This document shows, in pieces, positions 53,107 to 60,508 of a stretch of 64,000 bases of DNA (positions are counted from its first letter, which is position 1; each line of letters opens with the position of its first letter). The notes beneath the pieces were generated by a model, which saw only the letters and a program-made list of their open reading frames with translations, was not told where the DNA came from and made no database searches. The translations under genes were made by a program, and so were the position numbers. Origin of the DNA: Spongiactinospora sp. TRM90649. Its GTDB lineage: Bacteria > Actinomycetota > Actinomycetes > Streptosporangiales > Streptosporangiaceae. The stretch lies in the NCBI RefSeq assembly GCF_029382225.1, contig NZ_JARLTC010000042.1, forward strand, positions 36,623 through 100,622, written 5' to 3'.

Positions 53107-54135
53107 ATGTCCAACCTGAAGCGCCGGCTGGCCGCGTACGCCGTGGTCGCCCTCGGCCTCGGCCTGACGGCCGCCTGCGGCGGCGGGGGACAGCCCGCCG
53201 ACGCGCCCGCCTCCTCCCAGGCCGCCGCTTCCCCCGCCTCCGGCTTCCCCGTGACGATCACGCACAAGCTCGGCACCACCACGGTCCCCGCGCCGCCCAA
53301 GCGCGTCGTCGCGCTCGGCGAGACCGACCAGGACACGCTCCTGGCCCTGGGTGTGCAGCCGGTCGGGATGGCCGAGCTGACCGGGATCCAGCCGGACGGC
53401 CTCACCCCCTGGAGCGCCCCCAAGATCAGCGGCACCCCGCCGAAGCTGCTGAAGGCCGGGGAGGCCGGGTTCTCGATCGAGGAGATCGCCGCGCTGCGGC
53501 CCGACCTGATCCTCGCCGCCGGCGACTACTACATCGACAAGGAGTACGCCAACCTCAGCAAGCTCGCCCCGACCGTCGCGTACGAGACCGGCCCGGCCGA
53601 GGACACCTGGCAGTCGGTGGCCCGCCAGGTCGCCAAGGCGGTCGGCAAGCCGGCCGAGGGCGACAAGCTGGTCGCCGACGTGGAGGGGCGGATCGGCGCG
53701 GTCAAGGAGGAGTACCCCGAGCTGGCCGGCAAGTCGTTCGCGCTGACCAGTGTGTTCCCCTCGGGCAACATCGGCGTGCTGAAGTCCGCGGCCGACACCA
53801 GCGTCAAGCTGTTCGGCGAATTCGGGCTGGTGCTCCCCGAGCAGGTCAAGGCGCTGCCGGGGGAGGGCTTCGCCGCCGAGCTGAGCATGGAGAAGGTCAA
53901 GATCCTCGACGTCGACGTGCTGCTCAGCCACTACAACGACGATCCGGCCACCCAGCGGAAGATCGAGGCGAACAAGCTGTTCGCCGGGCTCGACGTGGTC
54001 AAGCGGGGCTCCTACGTGCCGCTGGACCTGAAGTCGTTCTGGCCGCTGCGCACGCCGACGCCGCTGGCCGTGCCGTACGTGATCGACCAGATCGTCCCGA
54101 AGGTCGCCAAGGCGGCCTCCTCGTCCGCCTCCTGA
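53107..54135 (+). CDS. Ferric-siderophore-binding lipoprotein (FepB/FhuD-type)
   Basis: A 342-residue exported solute-binding protein of the periplasmic-binding fold used for siderophores. Lipobox LTAAC gives lipid-modified Cys24 after the N-terminal signal, followed by a low-complexity Ala/Ser linker. The core shows TVPAPPKRVVALGETDQDTLLALGVQPVGM, IEEIAALRPDLILAAG and LFGEFGLVLPEQV. It is tethered outside the membrane and hands the ferric siderophore to the FecCD permeases encoded at 32021-34047. AGAGAGG ribosome binding site precedes the ATG, just after iron box 5. Confidence 0.93.
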   Translation: MSNLKRRLAAYAVVALGLGLTAACGGGGQPADAPASSQAAASPASGFPVTITHKLGTTTVPAPPKRVVALGETDQDTLLALGVQPVGMAELTGIQPDGLTPWSAPKISGTPPKLLKAGEAGFSIEEIAALRPDLILAAGDYYIDKEYANLSKLAPTVAYETGPAEDTWQSVARQVAKAVGKPAEGDKLVADVEGRIGAVKEEYPELAGKSFALTSVFPSGNIGVLKSAADTSVKLFGEFGLVLPEQVKALPGEGFAAELSMEKVKILDVDVLLSHYNDDPATQRKIEANKLFAGLDVVKRGSYVPLDLKSFWPLRTPTPLAVPYVIDQIVPKVAKAASSSAS

Positions 54136-54169
54136 CAATCCCCCGCTCCGGCAGCATCGAAAGGCGAAC

Positions 54170-55456
54170 ATGTCGATACCTGTGCACGGCCCGGTCCATG
54201 ATGTCGTGGGCATCGGCTTCGGCCCCTCCAACCTGGCGCTGGCGGTGGCGCTTGAGGAGGAGTACGGCTCCGGCGTGAACGCGGTCTTCTTCGAGCGGCA
54301 GCCCGGGTTCGGCTGGCATCGTGGCATGCTCATCGACGGCGCGACCATGCAGGTGCACTTCCTGAAGGACCTGGTGACCCTGCGCAACCCGGCCAGCGGC
54401 TACTCGTTCCTCTCCTACCTGCGCGAACGCGGCCGGTTGGTGGACTTCATCAACCACAAGACGATGTTCCCCACCCGCCTTGAGTTCCACGACTACCTGG
54501 AATGGGTCGCCGCCTCATTCGAGGGGCTGGTCCGCTACGGCTCCGAGGTCGTGTCGGTGCGCCCGGCGGATGACGACACGCTGGAGGTCGTCGTGCAGCG
54601 CGACGGCGAGCTGCACACCTGCCTGACCCGCAACATCGTGGTGGCCGTGGGGCTGGAGCCGGTGCTGCCGGACGGCGTGCGCGCGGGCGAACGGATCTGG
54701 CACACCGAGGACCTGCTGACCCGCCTGTCGGCCCTGCGGGGGCCCGACCCGCGCCGGTTCATCGTGGTCGGGGCGGGCCAGAGCGCCGCCGAGGCCGTCG
54801 AGCACCTGCACCGCACCTACGCCTCGGCGGAGGTCTGCGCGGTGTTCACCAGGTACGGCTACTCGCCCGCCGATGACAGCTCCTTCGCCAACCGCATCTT
54901 CGACCCGCTGGCGGTGGACCACTTCTACGCCGCCCCCGACGAGGTCAAGCGGATGCTGTTCGCCTACTCGCGCAACACCAACTACTCGGTGGTGGACCTC
55001 GACCTGATCGACGAGCTGTACCGGCGCTCCTACGCCGAGAAGGTCGCGGGCCGCGAGCGGCTGCGCATCCTGAACGCCTCCCGCCTGCTCGACGTGCGGG
55101 CCGACGCGGACGCCGTCCGGGTCAAGGTCCACTTCCTGCCCACCGGCGAGGTCACCGCCATCGAGGCCGACGCCGTCGTCTACGCCACCGGCTACCGCGA
55201 GCGCGACCCGCTCGACCTGCTCGGCGAGGCGCGGGCGCACTGCCGGGTCCGCGAGGGCGGCGGCCCGGTGGTGGAGCGCGACTACCGGATCGCCACCGAC
55301 TCCGACCACACCTGGGGCATCTACCTCCAGGGCGCGACCGAGGACACGCACGGCATCGCCTCGTCGCTGTTGTCCATGACCGCCGTGCGAACCGGGGAGA
55401 TCGTGCAGTCGATCGCCCGCCGTTCCGCACGCGTACCCGAGGGAGCACAGCAGTGA
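54170..55456 (+). CDS. L-ornithine N5-monooxygenase
   Basis: A 428-residue FAD- and NADPH-dependent hydroxylase of the SidA/PvdA/IucD family. FAD motif VVGIGFGPSNLALAVAL with GFGPSN, then QVHFLKDLVTLRNPASGYSFLSYL, the NADPH motif FIVVGAGQSAAEAVEHL, YGYSPADDSSFANRIFDP, NTNYSVVD (ornithine-contacting region) and the C-terminal ATGYRERDP. It makes N5-hydroxyornithine, the monomer read by the D-M-E-N-L-G-L-I-N pocket of the giant synthetase. No formyl- or acyltransferase gene for the hydroxylated amine is seen in the cluster. Its stop overlaps the MbtH gene (GTGA). Confidence 0.95.
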   Translation: MSIPVHGPVHDVVGIGFGPSNLALAVALEEEYGSGVNAVFFERQPGFGWHRGMLIDGATMQVHFLKDLVTLRNPASGYSFLSYLRERGRLVDFINHKTMFPTRLEFHDYLEWVAASFEGLVRYGSEVVSVRPADDDTLEVVVQRDGELHTCLTRNIVVAVGLEPVLPDGVRAGERIWHTEDLLTRLSALRGPDPRRFIVVGAGQSAAEAVEHLHRTYASAEVCAVFTRYGYSPADDSSFANRIFDPLAVDHFYAAPDEVKRMLFAYSRNTNYSVVDLDLIDELYRRSYAEKVAGRERLRILNASRLLDVRADADAVRVKVHFLPTGEVTAIEADAVVYATGYRERDPLDLLGEARAHCRVREGGGPVVERDYRIATDSDHTWGIYLQGATEDTHGIASSLLSMTAVRTGEIVQSIARRSARVPEGAQQ

Positions 55457-55671
55457 GCAGTCCGGTGACCAACCCCTTCGACGACACGGCGGCCGACTTC
55501 CGGGTGCTGGTCAACGACGAGGGTCAGTACTCGCTGTGGCCGTCGTTCGCCGGAGTGCCCGACGGGTGGGCGAGCGTGTTCGGCCCGGAGAACCGCGCCG
55601 CCTGCCTGGACTACGTCACGGCCAACTGGACCGACCTGCGTCCGCGTAGCCTGAACGGCTTCCATGTATAA
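55453..55671 (+). CDS. mbtH: MbtH-like protein
   Basis: A 72-residue member of the MbtH family that binds adenylation domains and supports their folding and activity. It shows NPFDD, FRVLVNDEGQYSLWPSF, VPDGWASVFGPENRAACLDYV and NWTDLRP, the usual Trp positions. GTG start overlaps the monooxygenase stop by 4 bases, so it is translationally coupled. It closes the siderophore cluster and would serve the adenylation domains of both synthetases. Confidence 0.95.
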   Translation: MSSPVTNPFDDTAADFRVLVNDEGQYSLWPSFAGVPDGWASVFGPENRAACLDYVTANWTDLRPRSLNGFHV

Positions 55672-55684
55672 CAAGTAGGAAAAA

Positions 55685-55713
55685 TTGACTTAGTGATCGA
55701 ACGGTCGTAGGTT
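55685..55713 (+). promoter_or_regulatory. Near-consensus promoter TTGACT-N17-TAGGTT
   Basis: TTGACT at 55685-55690, 17 bases, TAGGTT at 55708-55713, then 6 bases to ATG at 55720. This is the closest match to a vegetative promoter seen in the window, yet it drives a broken gene. Confidence 0.7.
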
Positions 55714-55719
55714 GACCGC

Positions 55720-56147
55720 ATGGGCAGCGGAGCCATCGCGGTCATCGGTGCGGGCCCCACGGGTACGTGCCTGGTCGAGCGGATCTGCGCCAACGCGTCC
55801 GAGGTCCTCGGCGACGGCGCGGCCGGGGACCTCGACGTGCACGTGATCGACCCGCACCCGCCCGGCGGGGACCGGATCTGGCGGGCCGGCCGGCCCGGGC
55901 GCGCGCTGATCAGGCGGGCCGTCCCCCCGGTTCGCCGACCGGCTCGACCTCGACCGGCTCGACCGCCCGCTGCGCGGGATCCGGTTCGGCGACTCCGCCG
56001 GGCTGCAACGCCTGGACGGTCGCGGGCCGCGCCGCCGCGGGCTTCGCCCGCCCCCGCTTCGACGCGCCCCTCTTCCGCCACGCGGACGCCCTGGCCAGGC
56101 TCGTCCTGGCCGAGACGGCGGGCCGCCGGCTCACGGCCGGCGCGTGA
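55720..56147 (+). pseudogene. Truncated, frameshifted FAD/NAD(P)-binding protein
   Basis: The first ~50 codons, MGSGAIAVIGAGPTGTCLVERICANASEVLGD and DLDVHVIDPHPPGGDRIWR, are the FAD-binding start of an actinobacterial FAD/NAD(P)-binding oxidoreductase family of ~600 residues. After about 55,900 the frame degrades; coding-like pieces continue in other frames (FADRLDLDRLDRP and then FARPRFDAPLFRHADALARLVLAETAGRRL) and stop by 56147. At least two frameshifts and loss of most of the gene are evident. It has a strong leaderless promoter. It may be a lost accessory to the siderophore cluster or an unrelated neighbour. Confidence 0.75.
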
Positions 56148-56179
56148 GCGAGGCTGGCTCGTCCCCGCGCGACGCCGCT

Positions 56180-56650
56180 TCAGCGGGTGATGTGCAGGGA
56201 CTTCCAGGTGCCGGAGTACAGGCAGGTGAGGGACGGCGTGGCGCGCCTGGCCTCGCCGCACACCTTCAGTCCGACCAGATGGACCCGGTTCCCGGTGAAC
56301 GCGAATCTCTTCGGCGGGCCGCCGCACGCGCGGATCGTCCGATGCACGAAGGGCAGCGAGCCGTCGGACTTCAGGTAGGTGATCCGGAAGACCGCGTATC
56401 CGCAGGCGGGCCCGGCGACGCGGTCCCGCAGCACGCCCCGGATCCGGACGGTCGCCACGGGCGGGATCGTGCCGGTGTCCAGCCGTGAGACCCGCAGGTC
56501 GCCCGAGACCACGGCCTTGCCCGCCGGGGCGCGGTAGGGGCCCCAGGCGCGCTCGGCCGTCATGGCCTGGGCCTGCGGCGCGGACACGAGCAGCGCCAGG
56601 GCGGGAACGAGGACGGCGGCGGCCCGCGCGGCGGCGGTGCGGGGCCTCAT
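56180..56650 (-). CDS. Small secreted hypothetical protein
   Basis: A 156-residue exported protein. The signal peptide is clear (MRPRTAAARAAAVLVPALALLVSAPQAQA, cleavage near residue 29). The mature part is a ~125-residue likely beta-rich domain with four cysteines (ACGYAVF, RACGGPP, LKVCGEA, LTCLYSG), probably two disulphides. I do not recognise the family. ATG at 56650 overlaps the stop of the VOC gene (ATGA), so both are one transcription unit. Confidence 0.75.
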   Translation of the reverse strand: MRPRTAAARAAAVLVPALALLVSAPQAQAMTAERAWGPYRAPAGKAVVSGDLRVSRLDTGTIPPVATVRIRGVLRDRVAGPACGYAVFRITYLKSDGSLPFVHRTIRACGGPPKRFAFTGNRVHLVGLKVCGEARRATPSLTCLYSGTWKSLHITR

Positions 56651-57054
56651 CCGGCGTCTCCGTCCGCGCGCTCCTGCAGCGTGTAGAGGCGGATCTCGAT
56701 GCCGTCCGGGTCGGTCACCCCGGCGATCAGCCAGCCGATCGAGCCCTCGGTGACTCCCGAGTGCGCGACCTGCTGGGTGTCCAGGTGATCGGCCCACATC
56801 CGCAGGTCGGCAAGGGTCGGGACGCCCAGCGCGACCGGGTCGAAACCGTGCAGCCCGGCGGCGACGCCGGGCTCCTCGCGTAACGCGAGCATCAGTGTGC
56901 GGCCGGGGTCGCGCAGTGCCACGCCGCGCAGCACGCCGTCCTCGTTGAATTCGATCGCCACGTCCAGGCGCAGCGCCCTGCCGTACCATTCGACGCTCTT
57001 GCGCACGTCGGATACGGGGAGCTTGACGTGGTGGAAACCGCCCAGCGCGGTCAT
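56647..57054 (-). CDS. VOC-superfamily (glyoxalase/bleomycin-resistance type) protein
   Basis: A 135-residue vicinal-oxygen-chelate protein with two beta-alpha-beta-beta-beta units: GFHHVKLPVSDVRKSVEWYGRALRLDVA begins the first, with the metal-ligand-type His8 or 9, and VTDPDGIEIRLYTLQE ends the second with Glu. Functions range from lyases and dioxygenases to antibiotic binding; none can be chosen here. GGAGG lies close to the ATG. It is divergent from a TetR regulator with an inverted-repeat operator in the 48-base spacer and coupled to a secreted protein gene. Confidence 0.88.
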   Translation of the reverse strand: MTALGGFHHVKLPVSDVRKSVEWYGRALRLDVAIEFNEDGVLRGVALRDPGRTLMLALREEPGVAAGLHGFDPVALGVPTLADLRMWADHLDTQQVAHSGVTEGSIGWLIAGVTDPDGIEIRLYTLQERADGDAG

Positions 57055-57078
57055 CGCCCCTCCAGTTTTTGTAGCTTT

Positions 57079-57097
57079 ACTCTAGAGTGATACTCTA
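57079..57097. promoter_or_regulatory. Inverted-repeat operator between VOC gene and TetR gene
   Basis: ACTCTAGAGT (57079-57088, perfect palindrome) overlaps TAGAGT-GAT-ACTCTA (57083-57097). TACTCT at 57091-57096 is also the -10 of the TetR gene, 6 bases before its ATG, so binding would shut off the regulator's own leaderless promoter. Confidence 0.6.
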
Positions 57098-57102
57098 AAT
57101 AC

Positions 57103-57741
57103 ATGCCGGACGTCAAGGGATCGAATCGAAGGTCCGCCCCGACCAGGCGGCGCGTCATCGCCGCCGCCCACGGGCTCTTCGTCGAGCACGGCTACGCCGC
57201 GACGACCTTCCAGCAGGTGGCCGACGCCGCGGGGGTCTCCGTGCAGACCGTCTACTTCCACTTCGGGAACAAGAGCGGGCTGCTCAAGCACGTGATGGAC
57301 GTCGCGTCGGCGGGCGACGACGCCCCCGTCCCGCTGCTCGAACGCGACTGGTTCACCGCGCTGCGGGAGTCGAGCGACCCCCGCGAGGTGGTCGCGGGCT
57401 GGGTCACCGCCAGCGGGGTCATCCTCGATCGGGTGGCCCCGATCCTGGCCGTCGTCCGCGACGCCGCGCCCGGCGACGCCGACATGGCCGCGCAGTGGGA
57501 GGTCAACGGCGGCCAGCGCCGCAGCGCGCACGGGGCCTTCGTGGCGATCCTCACCGGCCTGGGCGCCCTGCGCCCCAGGCTCGGCGTCGAACGGGCCACC
57601 GACGTCACCGTCGGCCTGCTCTCACCCGACCTGTTCCTGGTGCTGACCCGCGAGTGCGGCTGGAAGACCGGGGAGTGGGCGGCGTGGACGACCGGCCAAC
57701 TCGCCTACGCGCTGCTGGCCGATCCGCCGCCCGCCGGCTGA
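57103..57741 (+). CDS. TetR-family regulator
   Basis: A 212-residue repressor with an N-terminal helix-turn-helix (TRRRVIAAAHGLFVEHGYAATTFQQVADAAGVSVQTVYFHFGNKSGLLKHVM) and a helical ligand-binding C-terminal domain. It is divergent from the VOC/secreted-protein operon and probably controls it and itself through the inverted repeats at 57079-57097. ATG at 57103 follows TACTCT by 6 bases. Ligand unknown. Its 3' end lies opposite the extended frame of the EACC1-like gene. Confidence 0.9.
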   Translation: MPDVKGSNRRSAPTRRRVIAAAHGLFVEHGYAATTFQQVADAAGVSVQTVYFHFGNKSGLLKHVMDVASAGDDAPVPLLERDWFTALRESSDPREVVAGWVTASGVILDRVAPILAVVRDAAPGDADMAAQWEVNGGQRRSAHGAFVAILTGLGALRPRLGVERATDVTVGLLSPDLFLVLTRECGWKTGEWAAWTTGQLAYALLADPPPAG

Positions 57742-57976
57742 GGTCCTGCGTCGCGGCCATCACCGGCGACTGCCACAGGGTGATGAACAGCGTCCCCAGC
57801 GGCGCGCCCTCCACCGCCTTGGCGCCGGACGGCGCCGCGCTCGCCGCCGCGACGTCCGCCCGCACGTCCAGGTTCAGCAGCTCGCTACGCAGCCGGCCGG
57901 TCAGCTCGTCCAGCTCGCCGTCGTCCAGGCCGTCACCGATGATCACCGCCTTGATCCGCCTCGGCCGGTCGTCCAT
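57605..57976 (-). CDS. EACC1-like effector-associated protein, probably truncated
   Basis: A frame of 123 codons with a good ribosome binding site (GGAGGAG 6 bases before ATG at 57976). The first ~85 residues resemble EACC1, the effector-associated constant component of actinobacterial conflict systems: DGLDDGELDELTGRLRSELLNLDVRADV, SGAKAVEGAPLGTLFITLWQSPVM. In complete members this small protein ends after a Val/Leu-rich helix and is followed by an effector gene. Here residues after ~90 are Arg/Thr-rich, lie opposite the end of the TetR gene, and look noncoding, so the true C terminus is probably lost near 57740. No effector gene follows. Confidence 0.5.
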   Translation of the reverse strand: MDDRPRRIKAVIIGDGLDDGELDELTGRLRSELLNLDVRADVAAASAAPSGAKAVEGAPLGTLFITLWQSPVMAATQDLSRRAADRPAARRRVGRSSTPPTPRSSSRTRGSAPGTGRVRAGRR

Positions 57977-58184
57977 CGCCGTCTCCTCCGTAAGCGTGCG
58001 CCCCTCGCCGCACGGGGGCCAGGCCGCAACGGTGGCACATCCCCATGGCGGCGCCGCCGGGCAGATAGGGGTTCTCAACTAGGGGCCCCGATGCTTGTCT
58101 GGGAGAGAACACCCAGTTCAGGCCGCTGTCCTCGGCATGCCCGGCGGCCGATCCCACCGTGTGGCCCGTCTTGAGGAGGGGTGG

Positions 58185-59147
58185 ATGTCGATCGAGGACG
58201 TCAAGGGCATTGAGGCCATCGAGGGCATCGAGGCCATCGAGGCCATTGAGGGCACTGTCCGCGACCGCGGCCTGCCGGGCGTCTCGCGGCGGTCCCCGTC
58301 GCGGGGCCTGCCGCGCCGCCGTCCCCGCAAGCCGGCGGCATCGGCGGGAGCGCCGAGGCCCGCGCCCGCTCCACGTCCCTCCTGGACGCGGCGGACGCGG
58401 GAGCACGCCGACGCGGTGCTCGCCGCCTACGGCATGGCGGGACGCCTCTACCGCCGCCTGCTGCTGGTCGCCGCCGTGACGATGATCCCCGGCGCGGTCG
58501 CCTCGTCGGCCCTTGAGACGTGGCTGGACGACCGGACCATCGGCATCGACGGCCTCCCTCTCGTGGCGATCCCCGTGGTCCCGGTGCTGACCCCGGTGGT
58601 CTCCGGCCTGATCCAGATGGTGGGCCTGGTCGCGGGCTGCCGGATCGTGCTGGACGACCTGGACGGCGGGCCCGTCTCACCCGCTCGGGCACTGCGGTGC
58701 GCACTGCGCCGATGGCCCGCGCTGGCCCTGCTCGCCGGGCAGTTCACGCTGGCGATCACCCTGATCGCCGGCCTCGCGGTCGCGGTCGCGGTGGCGCTGG
58801 ACTCGTTCGCGGCCGGAGCCGTGCTGGCGCTGTGCGGCGGGGTGCTGCTGCTGCCCGCGCTGACCTCCTGGGCCGCGCTGGCCGACGGCGAGCCGCCGCT
58901 GCGCACCGCGCTGCGGATGGCGCGGGGCGACGCCTCCTCGGCGTTCATGAACCCGGGCCTGGGGTTCGTCCTGCTGCCGACGCTGATCCACCTCGGGCTG
59001 TGGGCCCTGGCCGGGTCATGGCCCCTCGTGCTCGGCCTGTCGCTCGGCGACCTCATCCGGCTGGCCGGGGGCGTGCTCCTCGCGCCCTTCCAGGCGGCGG
59101 CGCTGGCCTGTTGTTATGGCCGTCTCAAGGGATCGATCGACTACTAA
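58185..59147 (+). CDS. Polytopic membrane protein with repeat-encoded N terminus
   Basis: A 320-residue protein that I do not recognise. Residues 1-25 contain the tripeptide repeat GIEAIEGIEAIEAIEG, encoded by a 9-base tandem array. A Pro/Arg-rich cytoplasmic stretch to about residue 85 follows, then five to six membrane helices (for example LLLVAAVTMIPGAVASSAL, LALLAGQFTLAITLIAGLAVAVAVAL, AVLALCGGVLLLPALTSWAAL, LLPTLIHLGLWALAGSWPLVLGLSL). The general look is of DUF-type actinobacterial membrane proteins with a glycerophosphoryl-diester-like membrane region. ATG at 58185 has GAGGAGGGG upstream. An in-frame earlier start at 58095 is less likely. Confidence 0.7.
   Translation: MSIEDVKGIEAIEGIEAIEAIEGTVRDRGLPGVSRRSPSRGLPRRRPRKPAASAGAPRPAPAPRPSWTRRTREHADAVLAAYGMAGRLYRRLLLVAAVTMIPGAVASSALETWLDDRTIGIDGLPLVAIPVVPVLTPVVSGLIQMVGLVAGCRIVLDDLDGGPVSPARALRCALRRWPALALLAGQFTLAITLIAGLAVAVAVALDSFAAGAVLALCGGVLLLPALTSWAALADGEPPLRTALRMARGDASSAFMNPGLGFVLLPTLIHLGLWALAGSWPLVLGLSLGDLIRLAGGVLLAPFQAAALACCYGRLKGSIDY
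58206..58250 (+). repeat. Tandem repeat, five 9-base units GSCATYGAG
   Basis: Units GGCATTGAG, GCCATCGAG, GGCATCGAG, GCCATCGAG, GCCATTGAG, in frame within the membrane-protein gene and coding (G/A)IE. Units are in multiples of three, so slippage would change length without breaking the frame. Confidence 0.85.
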
Positions 59148-59256
59148 TCGTGCGAGCGTCGCTACTTAAGGTTACGGTATGTAAGTAACCAGCAACCCCG
59201 TATTCGATGGGCCGCGACGCCGGGCCGTCGTCGCCCAAGACCCCGAGGTGATCATT

Positions 59257-59502
59257 TTGAGCGACGACAACAAACGCGCGATCCGCACCGCCTTTCAGAC
59301 CTTCATCGGCGTCGCCGTCGCGCTGCCCGGCATCTTCGACGCGGTCGGCGTCAGGGAGTCGATTCCGTGGCTGGCGGGCTCCCTCGCCCTGGCGGTGGCC
59401 GGGGTCCTCTCCCGGGTGATGGCACTGAGCAGTGTGCAGCGGCTGCTGCCACCGTGGTTGCGCATCGACGCGCCCTCCTCCAGTGATCAGACGAGAGACT
59501 GA
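59257..59502 (+). CDS. Small holin-like membrane protein
   Basis: An 81-residue protein with two hydrophobic helices, TFIGVAVALPGIFDAVGV and WLAGSLALAVAGVLSRVMAL, a charged start (SDDNKRAIRTAFQ) and a soluble tail (RLLPPWLRIDAPSSS). Layout and size resemble small holins annotated in actinobacteriophages and their chromosomal relatives. The TTG start at 59257 is chosen because GAGGTGATC just upstream is a 9-base perfect complement of the 16S rRNA 3' end; a GTG at 59248 lies within that site. No lysin or other phage gene is nearby, so this may be a domesticated orphan. Confidence 0.6.
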   Translation: MSDDNKRAIRTAFQTFIGVAVALPGIFDAVGVRESIPWLAGSLALAVAGVLSRVMALSSVQRLLPPWLRIDAPSSSDQTRD

Positions 59503-59541
59503 GGCCCCGGCCCCGCCCCGGGCGGTGAGCCGCCGCCGGGA

Positions 59542-59640
59542 TCACCCCGGGTAGGGCGGCAGGGTCTTGTCGATCTTCTCCCAGCGGGCGCGCAGGTCGG
59601 CCAGCAGGCGCGGGTCGCGCTTGGCCTGGTCGGCCTGCCC
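59542..59640 (-). pseudogene. C-terminal remnant of a sulfatase
   Basis: Minus-strand codons read …RDPRLLADLRARWEKID then KTLPPYPG and stop, the typical last ~30 residues of arylsulfatases (ending in a …LPYP motif). Upstream homology is lost within ~100 bases. The rest of 59503-59870 contains short coding-like pieces, such as plus-strand EEDVWKIVATYADGPQSISIVGVTDVP near 59648-59730, that I cannot assign. This is decayed DNA. Confidence 0.5.
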
Positions 59641-59870
59641 GCGCTGGTCGGCGCCGAGGAGGACGTCTGGAAGATCGTCGCGACGTACGCCGACGGGCCG
59701 CAGTCCATCTCCATCGTCGGCGTGACCGACGTGCCCGGGAGGACTGCGCCTGCGCCTGCGTGCGATGGCGCACCCACTGCCCGGCCGGGCGTGGAGGCGA
59801 TGCCGAACACGGCCGGGGGGTTTCGGCGGTGGGGAGGACGCGGCGGCGTGTGCTCCGCGCAGAGAGGGGG

Positions 59871-60431
59871 TTAGGGGGTGGTGCGCTGTACGGCGAAGGT
59901 GAGGGAGGTGCGGATGCCTCTTTCGCGGACGGTGGTTTTGCGGAGGGTGATGCCCGGGAGGGGGCCGTTGAAGAAGGGGAGGCCGGTGCCGAGGACGACG
60001 GGGACGATGTCGAGGCGTAGTTCGTCGGCGAGGCCTGCCGTGAGGATCTGGCGGGAGACGTCTGCTCCGCCGACGACCTGGACGTCCAGGTCGCCTGCGG
60101 CGGCCTTGGCGCGGGTGACCGCCTCGTGGATGTCGCCCTCAAGGAAGGTGAAGGTCAGCCGGTCGTCCTGCTTCGGGGGGATCTGGGGCGGCTGGTGGGT
60201 GAGGACGAAGATGGGCACCTGGAACTCGTACTGGCCGAGGTAGGAGTCGGAGTCGCCCATCTGGAAGGTGCGCCGGCCCATGATTACCGCGCCGGTCTCC
60301 CTGATCGTGCGTGCCATCCACGGGTCCCGGACCATCTCGGCGAAGTCGGGGTAGACGGGCGACGCGCTGCCGCTCGCGTCCGCGATGAAGCCGTCCAGGG
60401 AGACGGTCATTCCGGTGATCACTTTTGCCAT
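59871..60431 (-). CDS. RibD C-terminal / dihydrofolate reductase-like protein
   Basis: A 186-residue protein of the RibD_C/DHFR-like fold: KVITGMTVSLDGFIADASG at the start, GAVIMGRRTFQMGD, IFVLTH, VTRAKAAAGDLDVQVVGGADVSRQIL and LADELRLDIVPVVLGTGLPFF. Actinomycetes carry many such NADPH-binding reductases with unassigned substrates. ATG at 60431 has GAGGCCAGG just upstream. The codons in the last third are less biased to C, with many G-ending codons. Single gene. Confidence 0.88.
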   Translation of the reverse strand: MAKVITGMTVSLDGFIADASGSASPVYPDFAEMVRDPWMARTIRETGAVIMGRRTFQMGDSDSYLGQYEFQVPIFVLTHQPPQIPPKQDDRLTFTFLEGDIHEAVTRAKAAAGDLDVQVVGGADVSRQILTAGLADELRLDIVPVVLGTGLPFFNGPLPGITLRKTTVRERGIRTSLTFAVQRTTP

Positions 60432-60508
60432 CCTGGCCTCCGTCGTGGTGCGGTCCCTCACCCGTCGGTCGGATCAGAGACCGCGTTCTCGACACGCGAG
60501 GGCCAGGT

